Assembly: GCF_009711465.1 (NCBI RefSeq)
Contig: NZ_SMME01000833.1
Coordinates: 1 to 33,723 of the forward strand
Reading direction: 5' to 3'
From: Parendozoicomonas verongulae
Lineage (GTDB): Bacteria; Pseudomonadota; Gammaproteobacteria; Pseudomonadales; Endozoicomonadaceae
DNA length: 33,723 bases
The stretch's first letter is position 1; every line of letters starts with the position of its first letter. Shown here one piece after another: positions 7,069-14,661 of the stretch. The notes beneath the pieces are model-generated. The model had not been told where the DNA came from. It ran no database searches and saw nothing but the letters and a program-made list of their open reading frames with translations. The position numbers and the translations under genes are program-made.

Positions 7069-7335
7069 ATGGACACTTCGGTTTCTCCCTATACAATCCA
7101 ACTCAAGAAAAGGGATTCACAGGAGACTGTCGTGGATATTGCAGAATTCGAAAGCTTGATGTTAAACCTGTTAATCCCTGCCCTGATTTTATTTATGGGG
7201 TTTATTGTCTGGGATATAGCCCGCAAGCATAACGCAGGCAAGTTCGGCACATTTGTACTGTTTGGAACACTGGGGCTAGGCGTTCTGGGCTTTGCTATCA
7301 AAAAGCTGATCGCCATGAATCTTGGCATTGAATAA
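7069..7335 (+). CDS. Small two-helix membrane protein, DUF2788-like
   Basis: This 88-residue inner-membrane protein has two hydrophobic segments (about residues 32-50, NLLIPALILFMGFIVWDIA, and 59-80, FGTFVLFGTLGLGVLGFAIK). These are separated by the basic turn RKHNAGKFG, which resembles the DUF2788 family. The function of that family is unknown. ATG at 7069 is preceded by AAGGA at 8 bases; a TTG start 33 bases upstream in the same frame is less likely because it has no site and adds cysteine-rich residues. It follows the secreted protein closely and may share its transcript. Confidence 0.7.
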   Translation: MDTSVSPYTIQLKKRDSQETVVDIAEFESLMLNLLIPALILFMGFIVWDIARKHNAGKFGTFVLFGTLGLGVLGFAIKKLIAMNLGIE

Positions 7336-7386
7336 GGCCATTGAATCTGGAAGAAAACCCCACAGACTCAAGCCCAACCCCGTACA

Positions 7387-7392
7387 TATAAT
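7387..7392 (+). promoter_or_regulatory. Possible -10 element for aidB
   Basis: A perfect TATAAT lies 33 bases before the aidB ATG, in an AT-rich stretch. No good -35 is visible at normal spacing, so this is tentative. Confidence 0.3.
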
Positions 7393-7425
7393 AAAAAAAT
7401 CACAAAAACAGCAGTGAGACGCGCC

Positions 7426-9096
7426 ATGTCCTCTTCTCCCTACGTCACTCATACCGTGTTTAATCAGCCGCCGTCTCTCAGCGAGTGGAACCTGTTCACG
7501 TCTGACATTGCCCTGCAGGAAGCCCTGAAGCGGGAAGGTGGTAGCTGGGGTGAGCAAACAGTCAGTAACCACGGCGCCCGCCTTGGGGGAGAACTTTTTG
7601 AAGCCGGCTTTCTTGCCAACGAACACCTGCCTGTTTTCCATAGTCATGATCGCTTTGGACACCGTATTGACCTGGTGAAATTTCACCCTGCCTATCACCA
7701 GTTAATGGATTGTGCCATCAGCCACAGCCTGCACTCTTCTCCCTGGATAAAACCCCGCTCTGGTGCCCATGCTGTTCGTGCCAGCCAGATGTATATGCAG
7801 AATCAGGTTGAAGCCGGACACTGCTGTCCGTTGACCATGACCTTTGCTGCCGTGCCGGCTATTGCCCAGCAACCTGATATTGCCGAAAAATGGCTGCCCC
7901 GTATCACCGCTAATGTTTACGACCCCACCAACAAACCCTGGTTTGAAAAAAACGGTCTCACCATCGGCATGGCCATGACGGAAAAACAGGGTGGAACAGA
8001 TGTGCGGGCTAACACCTCTCGCGCAACCCCCCGCAGCAGCTCTCCGAGCCAACAGGGTCCTGGCCAGCTGTACGATATTGTGGGTCACAAATGGTTCTGT
8101 TCTGCCCCCATGTGCGATGCCTTCCTCACGCTGGCGCAAACTGAGAAAGGTTTAAGCTGCTTCCTGATGCCCCGCTGGCGGGAAGATGGCTCCAAAAACG
8201 CTATGGAAGTTCAGCGCTTGAAAAATAAACAGGGTAACAAAGCCAATGCGTCCAGCGAGATTGAGTTCCGCAATGCCGAAGCCTGGATGCTGGGGGAGGA
8301 AGGACGTGGCGTCGCCACCATTATCAACATGGTGGCCATGACCCGCTTCGATTGTATGATCGGCTCCAGCGCACTGATGCGTCAGGCTGTTGCCCAGGCT
8401 GCCCACCACTGCCAGTATCGGGAGGTGTTTGGTAAACCGTTAGCCCAACAGCCTTTGATGCAAAATGTATTAGCCGATCTGGCCCTGGAAAGCGAGGGCG
8501 CTCTGGCGATGTCTATGCGAGTAGCCCGCGCACTGGACAATCAAAACGATGAACAGGAAAAGCTCTTTTCTCGCATAGCTGTAGCCATTGGCAAGTACTG
8601 GATCTGCAAACGGGCACCGGCTCACATCAACGAAGCTCAGGAGTGTCTCGGCGGCGTGGGCTATGTGGAGGAAACCATTCTGCCACGGCTTTATAGAGAG
8701 GCACCGGTAAACTCCATCTGGGAAGGCAGTGGCAACGTACAATGTCTGGATGTTCTTCGCGCCCTGAATCGTCAACCAGAAACCCTTGATGCCCTGATGG
8801 CTGAGCTGCATCGCAACCGTGGCATGGAAAGCCGACTGGATACTCGCCTGGAAAAACTCGGCCACACTATGGCGACCTTAATGAAAGACCCTGCACAACT
8901 GGAGTATCGCGCCCGCGCTGTTATAGAGGAACTGGCTTTATGCCTGCAAGCCAGTTTGTTACTGGACGGCAACCCGCAAATTGCCGGTGCGTTTGCGCAG
9001 GCGCGTCTGGGAGACGAGCGTAGTTTGGTTTATGGTACCTTGCCCACGGGTACTCCGGTTACGGATATCCTTAACCGCACCACACCACAACTTTGA
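7426..9096 (+). CDS. aidB: Acyl-CoA dehydrogenase family protein, AidB type
   Basis: AidB is a flavoprotein of the acyl-CoA dehydrogenase fold that binds DNA and is linked in E. coli to the adaptive response to alkylation. This 556-residue protein aligns along its length with E. coli AidB (541). Matching blocks are HTVFNQPP at the start, FHPAYHQLM, HCCPLTMTFAA, MAMTEKQGGTDVRANT, VGHKWFCSAPMCDA, RLKNKQGNKANASSEIEF, MTRFDC, LGGVGYVEE and PRLYREAPVNSIWEGSGNVQCLDVLR. The IWEGSGN block (E433) matches the place of the acyl-CoA dehydrogenase catalytic Glu. The ATG at 7426 fits the E. coli start; a GTG 12 bases upstream is also in frame. No ada, alkB or alkA gene is nearby. Confidence 0.92.
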   Translation: MSSSPYVTHTVFNQPPSLSEWNLFTSDIALQEALKREGGSWGEQTVSNHGARLGGELFEAGFLANEHLPVFHSHDRFGHRIDLVKFHPAYHQLMDCAISHSLHSSPWIKPRSGAHAVRASQMYMQNQVEAGHCCPLTMTFAAVPAIAQQPDIAEKWLPRITANVYDPTNKPWFEKNGLTIGMAMTEKQGGTDVRANTSRATPRSSSPSQQGPGQLYDIVGHKWFCSAPMCDAFLTLAQTEKGLSCFLMPRWREDGSKNAMEVQRLKNKQGNKANASSEIEFRNAEAWMLGEEGRGVATIINMVAMTRFDCMIGSSALMRQAVAQAAHHCQYREVFGKPLAQQPLMQNVLADLALESEGALAMSMRVARALDNQNDEQEKLFSRIAVAIGKYWICKRAPAHINEAQECLGGVGYVEETILPRLYREAPVNSIWEGSGNVQCLDVLRALNRQPETLDALMAELHRNRGMESRLDTRLEKLGHTMATLMKDPAQLEYRARAVIEELALCLQASLLLDGNPQIAGAFAQARLGDERSLVYGTLPTGTPVTDILNRTTPQL

Positions 9097-9105
9097 ACTC
9101 AGTGA

Positions 9106-9537
9106 ATGCTTTACCGTAACAAACAAACCAAAGGGCTGGCACAGGATCTTTTCCTGATGCCAGCCTCTTATCAGCGTTTCGCGCAAATTTGCCTGCCTAT
9201 AGCTCTTATTGCTATTACTACTTTTGCCCTCATTCCGCCGGATGATGTCCCACTGGCAACTCTGGGAGATAAAGTTCTTCATATCACAGCGTTTTTCACT
9301 CTGGCGGGCATTGTTGATGCAGCCTGGCCACACTCTCGCTGGAACTGGAAAAAGATGGCACTGCTCACCAGCTATGGGCTAGCTATAGAAATTGCCCAGA
9401 GTTTTCACCCTTTGCGAACGTTTGCTCTGGATGATCTGGCGGCGGATGTCATCGGCCAACTACTGTATCTGGCACTGACGCCACTCTTCCAGCGAATACC
9501 TGTTCTCCGCCTCCGCTGGCAGCATAAGCCTCAGTAA
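9106..9537 (+). CDS. VanZ-like membrane protein
   Basis: This 143-residue integral membrane protein belongs to the VanZ-like family, whose biochemical role is mostly unknown outside glycopeptide resistance. About four hydrophobic segments are visible, with the family landmarks GDKVLHITAFFTLAGI after the first helix and EIAQSFHPLRTFALDDLAADVIG before the last, where Glu, Gln and the Asp pair are typically conserved. It begins 9 bases after aidB, suggesting read-through from that gene. ATG 9106 is the first start; an internal ATG at 9157 is possible. Its end overlaps the end of the convergent minus-strand gene by 7 bases. The name does not imply vancomycin resistance here. Confidence 0.8.
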   Translation: MLYRNKQTKGLAQDLFLMPASYQRFAQICLPIALIAITTFALIPPDDVPLATLGDKVLHITAFFTLAGIVDAAWPHSRWNWKKMALLTSYGLAIEIAQSFHPLRTFALDDLAADVIGQLLYLALTPLFQRIPVLRLRWQHKPQ

Positions 9538-9968
9538 CGAATCCCTATGCGCCGGAACAGGAAGCAAACGACCCATAAGGGACCAATAAGAAGGAACTGA
9601 ATATCTTTCAGGAATGAGGGCTTCTTGCCCTCAATATGATGCCCCACAAATTGCAAAATCCAGGACACCACAAAAATAATCACCGTTGTCCATAACAACA
9701 CTTCGGAACCTATTCGCTCCAACTCCAGTACACACCCAAGCATCACCGTCACAATAACCGCCATAGCCACAGCAAGCTTGATGGAAAGGCGCATATAAAA
9801 AAACAAGGCAAAGCCCATAAAAGCACAGGCAAATAATGGGCTGAAATACCAGAACAGCCCGATCACACAAAAGGTAATGAGCGGTACACAAACCCAGTGA
9901 ATTAATTTATTTGTGGGGTTCTGGTGGCTTTCCCCATATTCTTCAAGCCACTGATCAATAGTTTTCAT
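9531..9968 (-). CDS. Mpo1-like (DUF962) membrane protein
   Basis: This 145-residue protein resembles the DUF962/YGL010w family. Its yeast member Mpo1 is an iron-dependent dioxygenase acting on 2-hydroxy fatty acids. The family histidines are visible: H15 and H24 in ESHQNPTNKLIHW, and H110-H111 in QFVGHHIEGKKPS. Four hydrophobic segments lie between and after them. By analogy the histidines bind Fe(II) at the membrane face. Whether the bacterial protein has the same substrate is an inference. It starts with ATG at 9968 and overlaps the convergent VanZ-like gene by 7 bases, so the two mRNAs share a short antisense region and no terminator is visible there. Confidence 0.85.
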   Translation of the reverse strand: MKTIDQWLEEYGESHQNPTNKLIHWVCVPLITFCVIGLFWYFSPLFACAFMGFALFFYMRLSIKLAVAMAVIVTVMLGCVLELERIGSEVLLWTTVIIFVVSWILQFVGHHIEGKKPSFLKDIQFLLIGPLWVVCFLFRRIGIRY

Positions 9969-10041
9969 ATGCCCTACCTATACTTAGTCACTGTCGGGTA
10001 ATATTTCGGCAGCCCTGAGCCCTGGATTACAGGCCGTAGAA

Positions 10042-10614
10042 TCACCCACCATTCAGAGAAGTCAATACAATCGCGTCTGGTTCAATCCTGTAACCCACGC
10101 CTTTTGCCGACATAAGCGCAGCAAGGGGCGTATCCTCACTCACTGGGAACAACAACAAATTATCCAATCGTTTAGCCACAATATCCGCTAACCCATCAAG
10201 CACCATCATCTGAACCAGCTCTGACTGCACAGAGATATCACGACTGGAAATCGTCACGTTATCCAGAAAAACTGCGTGTTCCTGTGGGCTTATATTCAGC
10301 TCACTGTTTCCCTTTAACACCAGAGACATAGGGCCAGAAGAAAACTTGCCGGCAAAATCTAAATCCACCTCACCGGATATAACCCAGCTCACAGTTTTGC
10401 GGCTATCAGCAAATATGACTTCGGGGGTTTGGAGGTAAAGTGTAGCGCGGGCGGTGGCAGGGAGGTCAACAGTTACAATTTGAGGGCTGGGGAAGCCCTC
10501 AGTGACCAAAGTCTGAAATTCTTCGCTGGATAAAGTCACATTCCGGTCACCTGAGCAGGCCACCAGCATGGTCATTAGTATAAAGACTGAGCTAGCCAAC
10601 AGCCCTTTTTTCAC
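10042..10614 (-). CDS. DUF1439 lipoprotein (YceB-like)
   Basis: This is a 190-residue lipoprotein. The signal peptide MKKGLLASSVFILMTMLVAC ends in a lipobox with Cys20, the likely lipidation site; Ser-Gly at +2/+3 suggests outer-membrane sorting. The rest resembles E. coli YceB and the DUF1439 family, a long tubular lipid-binding-like fold: alternating beta strands, VSGEVDLDFAG-type strands, and a C-terminal segment that ends with IEPDAIVLTSL. Function is unknown. The start is GTG at 10614 with a strong GGGGGAGG site 7 bases upstream, and a TATAAT lies at 10649-10654, so it can be transcribed apart from cpxA, which ends 62 bases upstream. Confidence 0.8.
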   Translation of the reverse strand: MKKGLLASSVFILMTMLVACSGDRNVTLSSEEFQTLVTEGFPSPQIVTVDLPATARATLYLQTPEVIFADSRKTVSWVISGEVDLDFAGKFSSGPMSLVLKGNSELNISPQEHAVFLDNVTISSRDISVQSELVQMMVLDGLADIVAKRLDNLLLFPVSEDTPLAALMSAKGVGYRIEPDAIVLTSLNGG

Positions 10615-10648
10615 AACAGAACCTCCCCCGTTATTCTTTTCGGAGGAG

Positions 10649-10654
10649 ATTATA
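10649..10654 (-). promoter_or_regulatory. Possible -10 element for the DUF1439 lipoprotein gene
   Basis: A perfect TATAAT on the minus strand lies 35 bases before the GTG start. The nearest -35-like CTGACA is at a spacing of about 20 bases, too long for a strong promoter, so either the promoter is regulated or the gene relies on read-through from cpxA. Confidence 0.35.
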
Positions 10655-10676
10655 CACCAGGACTGTTGAGGTTTTG

Positions 10677-12116
10677 TCAGACGGTTTGTTCGTGGGCTTT
10701 TACAACAGGAATGTTGATGGTAGTTCGTAAACCGGGGCCAGCATTCTCCGCAACGATTATGCCCTTGTGGCCATCCACTGCAGCCTTGGCAATCGCCATA
10801 CCCAAACCTGTACCACTGTTATCACCACCTCGGGTTTCATCCACCCGGTAGAATGGTTCAAACAGATGGCCGATTTCATCTTCTGGCACACCGGGGCCGA
10901 AATCACGCACTTCCACGCATGCGGTATCGGCAGAAAGCTTCAGACGCACTTCCACTCGACTGTCCCTGGGAGAGAAGCGAATCGCATTGCGAACAATGTT
11001 TTCCACAGCACTGGTAAGTGCATCTTTGTCACCATAGAGCACGCAGTGATCACAGCGCATCAACACAACAGCCTTATCATGAACGGCTGCTTCAAAGTCG
11101 GCATTATCCACCAGATCACGCAATGCCCGATCGAGGCTAAAGCTATCTTTAGGCTGATCGAAGTTAGCCGTTAACATACGAGACCATTTCAGAATCTGGC
11201 CGATCATATCGTTCAGACGATCAATATCCCGCTCCATACGCTCATGCTCACACTTTGCCACATCACCGGATTTTGCCCGGGCCAGCGCAAGAGCCAGCTG
11301 AAGACGGGTAAGAGGGGAGCGCAATTCATGGGACACATCCCGCAACAGACGCTGCTTGGTTTTGTCCATAGTTTCCAAGCGTTCAGCCATAGTATTGAAG
11401 TCACGACACAGCTCGCCAACCTCATCCTTTCGCAGTGTCAGATACTTCGGTAGCCGCGCATCCAGATCACCGGCAGCAACCTGACGCACCCGCCGCTGCA
11501 GCATTCTCAGAGGGCTGATAATGGAAATAACCAGCAGCAGGCACAACAGAGCGCTTGCCACAAAGGCCATAACAATCAAAACGGGATGTGTGCTGACAAT
11601 ATGGAACAGACGACGCCATAACAGTGCCTTGCTGTGCCAGAGCATCAGCAGCTGCCATTCGCCTTTGCTGGTTTCCACTGCTGTCGGGCCAACAACAACA
11701 AAGCTGGAAATATTCGACACATGAATCTTGGATTGTTTCATATCCCGAACCACTTCCAGCATCGGATAATCAAGGTGATGTCGGGTCGTCACCCACTGCC
11801 CATCAGGACCTATCATCACCAGTGCCATCTGATCCGGGAAACCCTTATGCTCTTCTACGTGCCCCAGCGCGGCTGTCATCGTTTTACCGACTTCTAACTG
11901 CTCCTGAATCAACTCACCATAATGATCCAGATCATCATAGAGGGCTTCACGGGCAGGCATGGAGTCAAGAGGTGCAATGGTAACTGAAGCTGTTATAAGG
12001 ATGGCACCCAGCAACAGGGCCACAGCCAGCCAGAACCAGAGCAGAATTTTTCTATGGAAGCCCTTCAGCAAGGAGCCTCGAGTCGACTCATTCATGGCCA
12101 GTGCTTGCACGATCAT
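10677..12116 (-). CDS. cpxA: Envelope-stress sensor histidine kinase CpxA
   Basis: CpxA senses cell-envelope damage and phosphorylates CpxR. The 479-residue protein has transmembrane helices at about 22-46 and 176-200 with a periplasmic sensor domain between, then HAMP (about 200-252), the HisKA domain with phospho-acceptor His263 in VSHELRSPLTRLQLALALA, and an ATPase domain with NIVRNAIRFS (N box), DFGPGVPED (G1), RVDETRGGDNSGTGLGMAIAKA (F/G2 boxes). The DHp helix closely follows E. coli CpxA, which supports the name over other EnvZ-type kinases. ATG 12116 has an AGGTG site 7 bases upstream. It follows cpxR after 82 bases that include a hairpin. No cpxP-like gene is seen in the window. Confidence 0.9.
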   Translation of the reverse strand: MIVQALAMNESTRGSLLKGFHRKILLWFWLAVALLLGAILITASVTIAPLDSMPAREALYDDLDHYGELIQEQLEVGKTMTAALGHVEEHKGFPDQMALVMIGPDGQWVTTRHHLDYPMLEVVRDMKQSKIHVSNISSFVVVGPTAVETSKGEWQLLMLWHSKALLWRRLFHIVSTHPVLIVMAFVASALLCLLLVISIISPLRMLQRRVRQVAAGDLDARLPKYLTLRKDEVGELCRDFNTMAERLETMDKTKQRLLRDVSHELRSPLTRLQLALALARAKSGDVAKCEHERMERDIDRLNDMIGQILKWSRMLTANFDQPKDSFSLDRALRDLVDNADFEAAVHDKAVVLMRCDHCVLYGDKDALTSAVENIVRNAIRFSPRDSRVEVRLKLSADTACVEVRDFGPGVPEDEIGHLFEPFYRVDETRGGDNSGTGLGMAIAKAAVDGHKGIIVAENAGPGLRTTINIPVVKAHEQTV

Positions 12117-12142
12117 TGATCACCTGATTAAACGTAAAACGA

Positions 12143-12173
12143 CGCGTTACCAGGGTATTGACAGGTAACCGCG
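12143..12173 (-). repeat. Intercistronic hairpin between cpxR and cpxA
   Basis: CGCG-TTACC (12143-12151) pairs with GGTAA-C-CGCG (12164-12173), nine pairs with one bulged base and a 12-base loop. It lies in the 82-base gap between the two genes and could protect the cpxR message or set the ratio of kinase to regulator. Confidence 0.45.
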
Positions 12174-12198
12174 CCGCCTTTAACAACAGAATTGACTA

Positions 12199-12891
12199 TC
12201 AGTCTGCAATATAGAAATAACCGGAACCGCGTACCGTTTTCAAACGAGGACGCCCATCAGGCTTATTACCGATCTTCCGACGCAGGTTGCTCACGTGCAT
12301 ATCGATAGCACGATCGTGAAGCATCAAACGACGGTTCAAGGCTACGTGGGTCAATTCCTCACGGGTTACCAGCTCACCGGCCTTGTCGATCAGGGTTTTC
12401 AGAACAATGAATTCTGTGGCTGTAATATCCAGAACTTCCTCTTCCAGCATCACTTCATGATTAGCCAGATTCAGAGCGAGATTATCGATTTGCAGAACTT
12501 TACGTCGGTTGCGATCTCCCTCTTCGGGGGTGCGGGCACGACGCAGGATGGCCTTCATGCGAGCCACCAGTTCACGGTGATTGAATGGCTTGGACAGATA
12601 ATCATCGGCACCGATTTCCAGGCCAACAATACGATCCACATCATCACCACGGGCGGTGAGCATAAGGACAGGAACCTGAGATTGCTGACGAATATTGCGC
12701 AGCACTTCAAAACCATTCAGTTTTGGCAGGGTAACATCGAGCAGAACCATGGTATAAGAACCACTGAGAGCGGCTTCAACACCTTGTACACCGTCGTGTA
12801 CGGCTGTGACCTGATAACCTTCAGTACGAAGGAATTCAACCAACAGTTCACAGAGTTCCAGATCGTCATCAACGAGAAGGATATCAATCAT
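12199..12891 (-). CDS. cpxR: OmpR-family response regulator CpxR
   Basis: CpxR is the DNA-binding partner of CpxA. The 230-residue protein has a receiver domain with the acidic pocket D8-D10, phospho-acceptor Asp52 in LLDVTLP, T79 and K101 (LSKPF), then a winged-helix DNA-binding domain ending RPRLKTVRGSGYFYI. Start ATG 12891 (MIDILLVDDD) matches the family; the open frame runs 63 bases further upstream but adds residues not seen in response regulators. No clear Shine-Dalgarno is present. Gene order cpxR-cpxA is as in enterics. Instead of cpxP, the divergent neighbour is an RND efflux operon, 543 bases away start to start. Confidence 0.92.
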   Translation of the reverse strand: MIDILLVDDDLELCELLVEFLRTEGYQVTAVHDGVQGVEAALSGSYTMVLLDVTLPKLNGFEVLRNIRQQSQVPVLMLTARGDDVDRIVGLEIGADDYLSKPFNHRELVARMKAILRRARTPEEGDRNRRKVLQIDNLALNLANHEVMLEEEVLDITATEFIVLKTLIDKAGELVTREELTHVALNRRLMLHDRAIDMHVSNLRRKIGNKPDGRPRLKTVRGSGYFYIAD

Positions 12892-13434
12892 GATGCAGGA
12901 CACTTCACAACAAAAAAAATACGAGATCAGCACCTGCACAAACTGCAAAAACAATCAGTGTCTGGCAGGTATTAGAACATTCATGCTGCCATTCTAAGCA
13001 GTCATCCTTTTCAGTGTCTCTATTTTCTGTAAAGAGTTCGTCAATTGTAAGGAGTGTTGACCGATGTCATCATTCGGGACACACTTACAGCACAAAAATC
13101 ATACGAAACTGAATTACACTCACAATACACTGACACTCGCCAGATATATTTTCTTAAGTAATACCCGTTAAAACAAACAACATCCTACTAACTGATAGTC
13201 ATCCAATCTACCTTCTGCTCTCACCGTACCCCCTGTTTCGTCACGACCACCTTCCGAAAAATTATGTAATCTGCACAACATTTCAGCAGGTCACCATGCA
13301 ACAGCTAGACTTGTACCCACATTTACCTTAACCTCCTTACAAATAATCCTACCTATATGCGCCTTTTTAACGCAGATTGTGCAAACTCCTTGCACAAGCA
13401 GAAAAAGGAACACCTTTAGATACTGAGAATCACT
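12892..13434. promoter_or_regulatory. Divergent regulatory region between cpxR and the RND efflux operon
   Basis: This 543-base gene-free stretch is AT-rich and must hold the promoters of both cpxR and the efflux genes. A weak CpxR-box-like pair, GTAAT-N5-TTAAA (13158-13172), lies near the middle, 267 bases from each start. Other GTAA-type half sites (13029, 13047) have spacing that does not fit the CpxR consensus. A perfect inverted repeat lies at 13377-13397. I see no protein-like ORF or RNA gene here, and no hexamer pair I would call a promoter. Confidence 0.5.
13377..13397. repeat. Perfect inverted repeat before the efflux operon (candidate operator)
   Basis: TTGTGCAA (13377-13384) and TTGCACAA (13390-13397) form perfect 8-base arms around a 5-base spacer, ending 37 bases before the adaptor ATG. 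Size and place fit a TetR- or LysR-type operator, or a leader RNA hairpin. A second small inverted repeat, AAAGG/CCTTT, follows at 13404-13417. Confidence 0.5.
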
Positions 13435-14661
13435 ATGTGGAAGCCTAAAAAACTCTCCCTGCCAGTTATTTCTATTGTGCTGGGTTTAACCGCGTTGGCG
13501 GGCTGTTCAGACGGCAAACAGAATCCTCAAAATGGCCAGATGCAGATGCCAGCGCCTTCGGTTTCTGTGGTAACTGTTTCAGAAGAGCCCGTTGGAGCAT
13601 ACAACGAGTTTGTCGCTCGCACAGAAGCCAGCGAAACCGTAGAGCTGAGAGCCCGGGTTGAAGGCTTTATTGAAAAGCGCGGTTTCCTTGAAGGGGAAAC
13701 CGTGCAAAAAGGTCAGCTACTGTTTCTGATTGATCAGGCACCGTTTCAAGCTGTACTCAGTCAGGCAAAAGCCAACCTGATCAGCGCACAGGCCGAAGAA
13801 GTTCGCGCCAAAGGCGATCTGGATCGTGGTCATGAACTGTTCCCACAAGGGCATATCAGCAAGTCGGACCTGGACAAACTCATCAGTACCGAAGCTCAGG
13901 CAAAGGCCAATGTGCAGGCCAGCAAGGCCCAGCTGGAAACAGCCCGCATCAACCTCTCTTATACTGAGATTCGCGCCCCTTTCAGTGGGCGTATTGGTAA
14001 AGCCACCTACAGTGTTGGCAACCTTGTTGGCCCCAGCAGCTCACCATTAGCGGAACTGGTCAAACTGGATCCGATGCACGTCAACTTCCAGGTCAATGAA
14101 AAGGTACTGATCAGCTACCAGCAATCCCATCAGGAACATACCAGAGACCACAATGGCGGCTCCGAGTTTGATCTATCCCTGAAACTGCCTAACGGCAGCA
14201 TTTATTCCGAGCCAGGCATCTTCGATTTTGCTGACATTAAAGTGGATGAAACCACCGGCACTATAAATCTGCGGGCCTCCTTCTCCAACCCTGACCGCCT
14301 GCTGCTGCCGGGCCTGTACGCAACCTTGATGGTTGACAGCACCCGTAAGGAAAATATGCCGCTGATCCCTCAGGTCTCTGTACAGGAAAACCAGCAAGGT
14401 CGTTTTGTTCTGGTTGTGAATGATGAGAACAAAGTGAATACCCGTATTATCAAAACAGGTCGCCGTATTGGCCCCATGTGGACTGTGACATCAGGCCTGA
14501 AAGCCGGAGAAAAGGTCATTGTTGCCGGCTTGCAGAAGGTACGCCCTGACATTACCGTCAACCCGGTAATGAAGATGATTGATACCACCACTGGCACGCT
14601 CAGCGATCCGGAACAACAAGCAGGACAGCCCGTACGAAAAGCAGACGGTGAGGCTCAATAA
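13435..14661 (+). CDS. RND efflux periplasmic adaptor lipoprotein (AcrA/MexA-like)
   Basis: This membrane-fusion protein would link the inner-membrane RND pump to an outer-membrane channel. The 408-residue protein has a lipoprotein signal (LTALAGC, Cys24), a biotinyl-lipoyl-like half (VELRARVEGFIEKRGFLEGETVQKGQLLF), the alpha-hairpin rich in Ala and Gln (about 100-165), the second lipoyl half (YTEIRAPFSGRIGKATYSVGNLV), then beta-barrel and membrane-proximal domains ending KAGEKVIVAGLQKVRPDITVNP. This layout is that of HAE-1 adaptors of the AcrA type. The pump gene begins at the base after its stop, so the two are co-translated. No dedicated regulator gene lies beside it other than divergent cpxR. 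Confidence 0.93.
   Translation: MWKPKKLSLPVISIVLGLTALAGCSDGKQNPQNGQMQMPAPSVSVVTVSEEPVGAYNEFVARTEASETVELRARVEGFIEKRGFLEGETVQKGQLLFLIDQAPFQAVLSQAKANLISAQAEEVRAKGDLDRGHELFPQGHISKSDLDKLISTEAQAKANVQASKAQLETARINLSYTEIRAPFSGRIGKATYSVGNLVGPSSSPLAELVKLDPMHVNFQVNEKVLISYQQSHQEHTRDHNGGSEFDLSLKLPNGSIYSEPGIFDFADIKVDETTGTINLRASFSNPDRLLLPGLYATLMVDSTRKENMPLIPQVSVQENQQGRFVLVVNDENKVNTRIIKTGRRIGPMWTVTSGLKAGEKVIVAGLQKVRPDITVNPVMKMIDTTTGTLSDPEQQAGQPVRKADGEAQ

Noticed and set aside
9106..9537. Glycopeptide resistance function for the VanZ-like protein
   Set aside because: The family is broad and no vanA/H/X or other resistance genes are nearby.
12295..12975. A 226-codon open frame antisense to cpxR
   Set aside because: It lies entirely opposite a clearly conserved response regulator gene, has no ribosome site and an unnatural composition.
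13029..13051. GTAAA and GTAAG half-sites as a CpxR box
   Set aside because: The half-sites begin 18 bases apart, while CpxR boxes have starts about 10-11 bases apart; only the weaker pair at 13158-13172 has suitable spacing.
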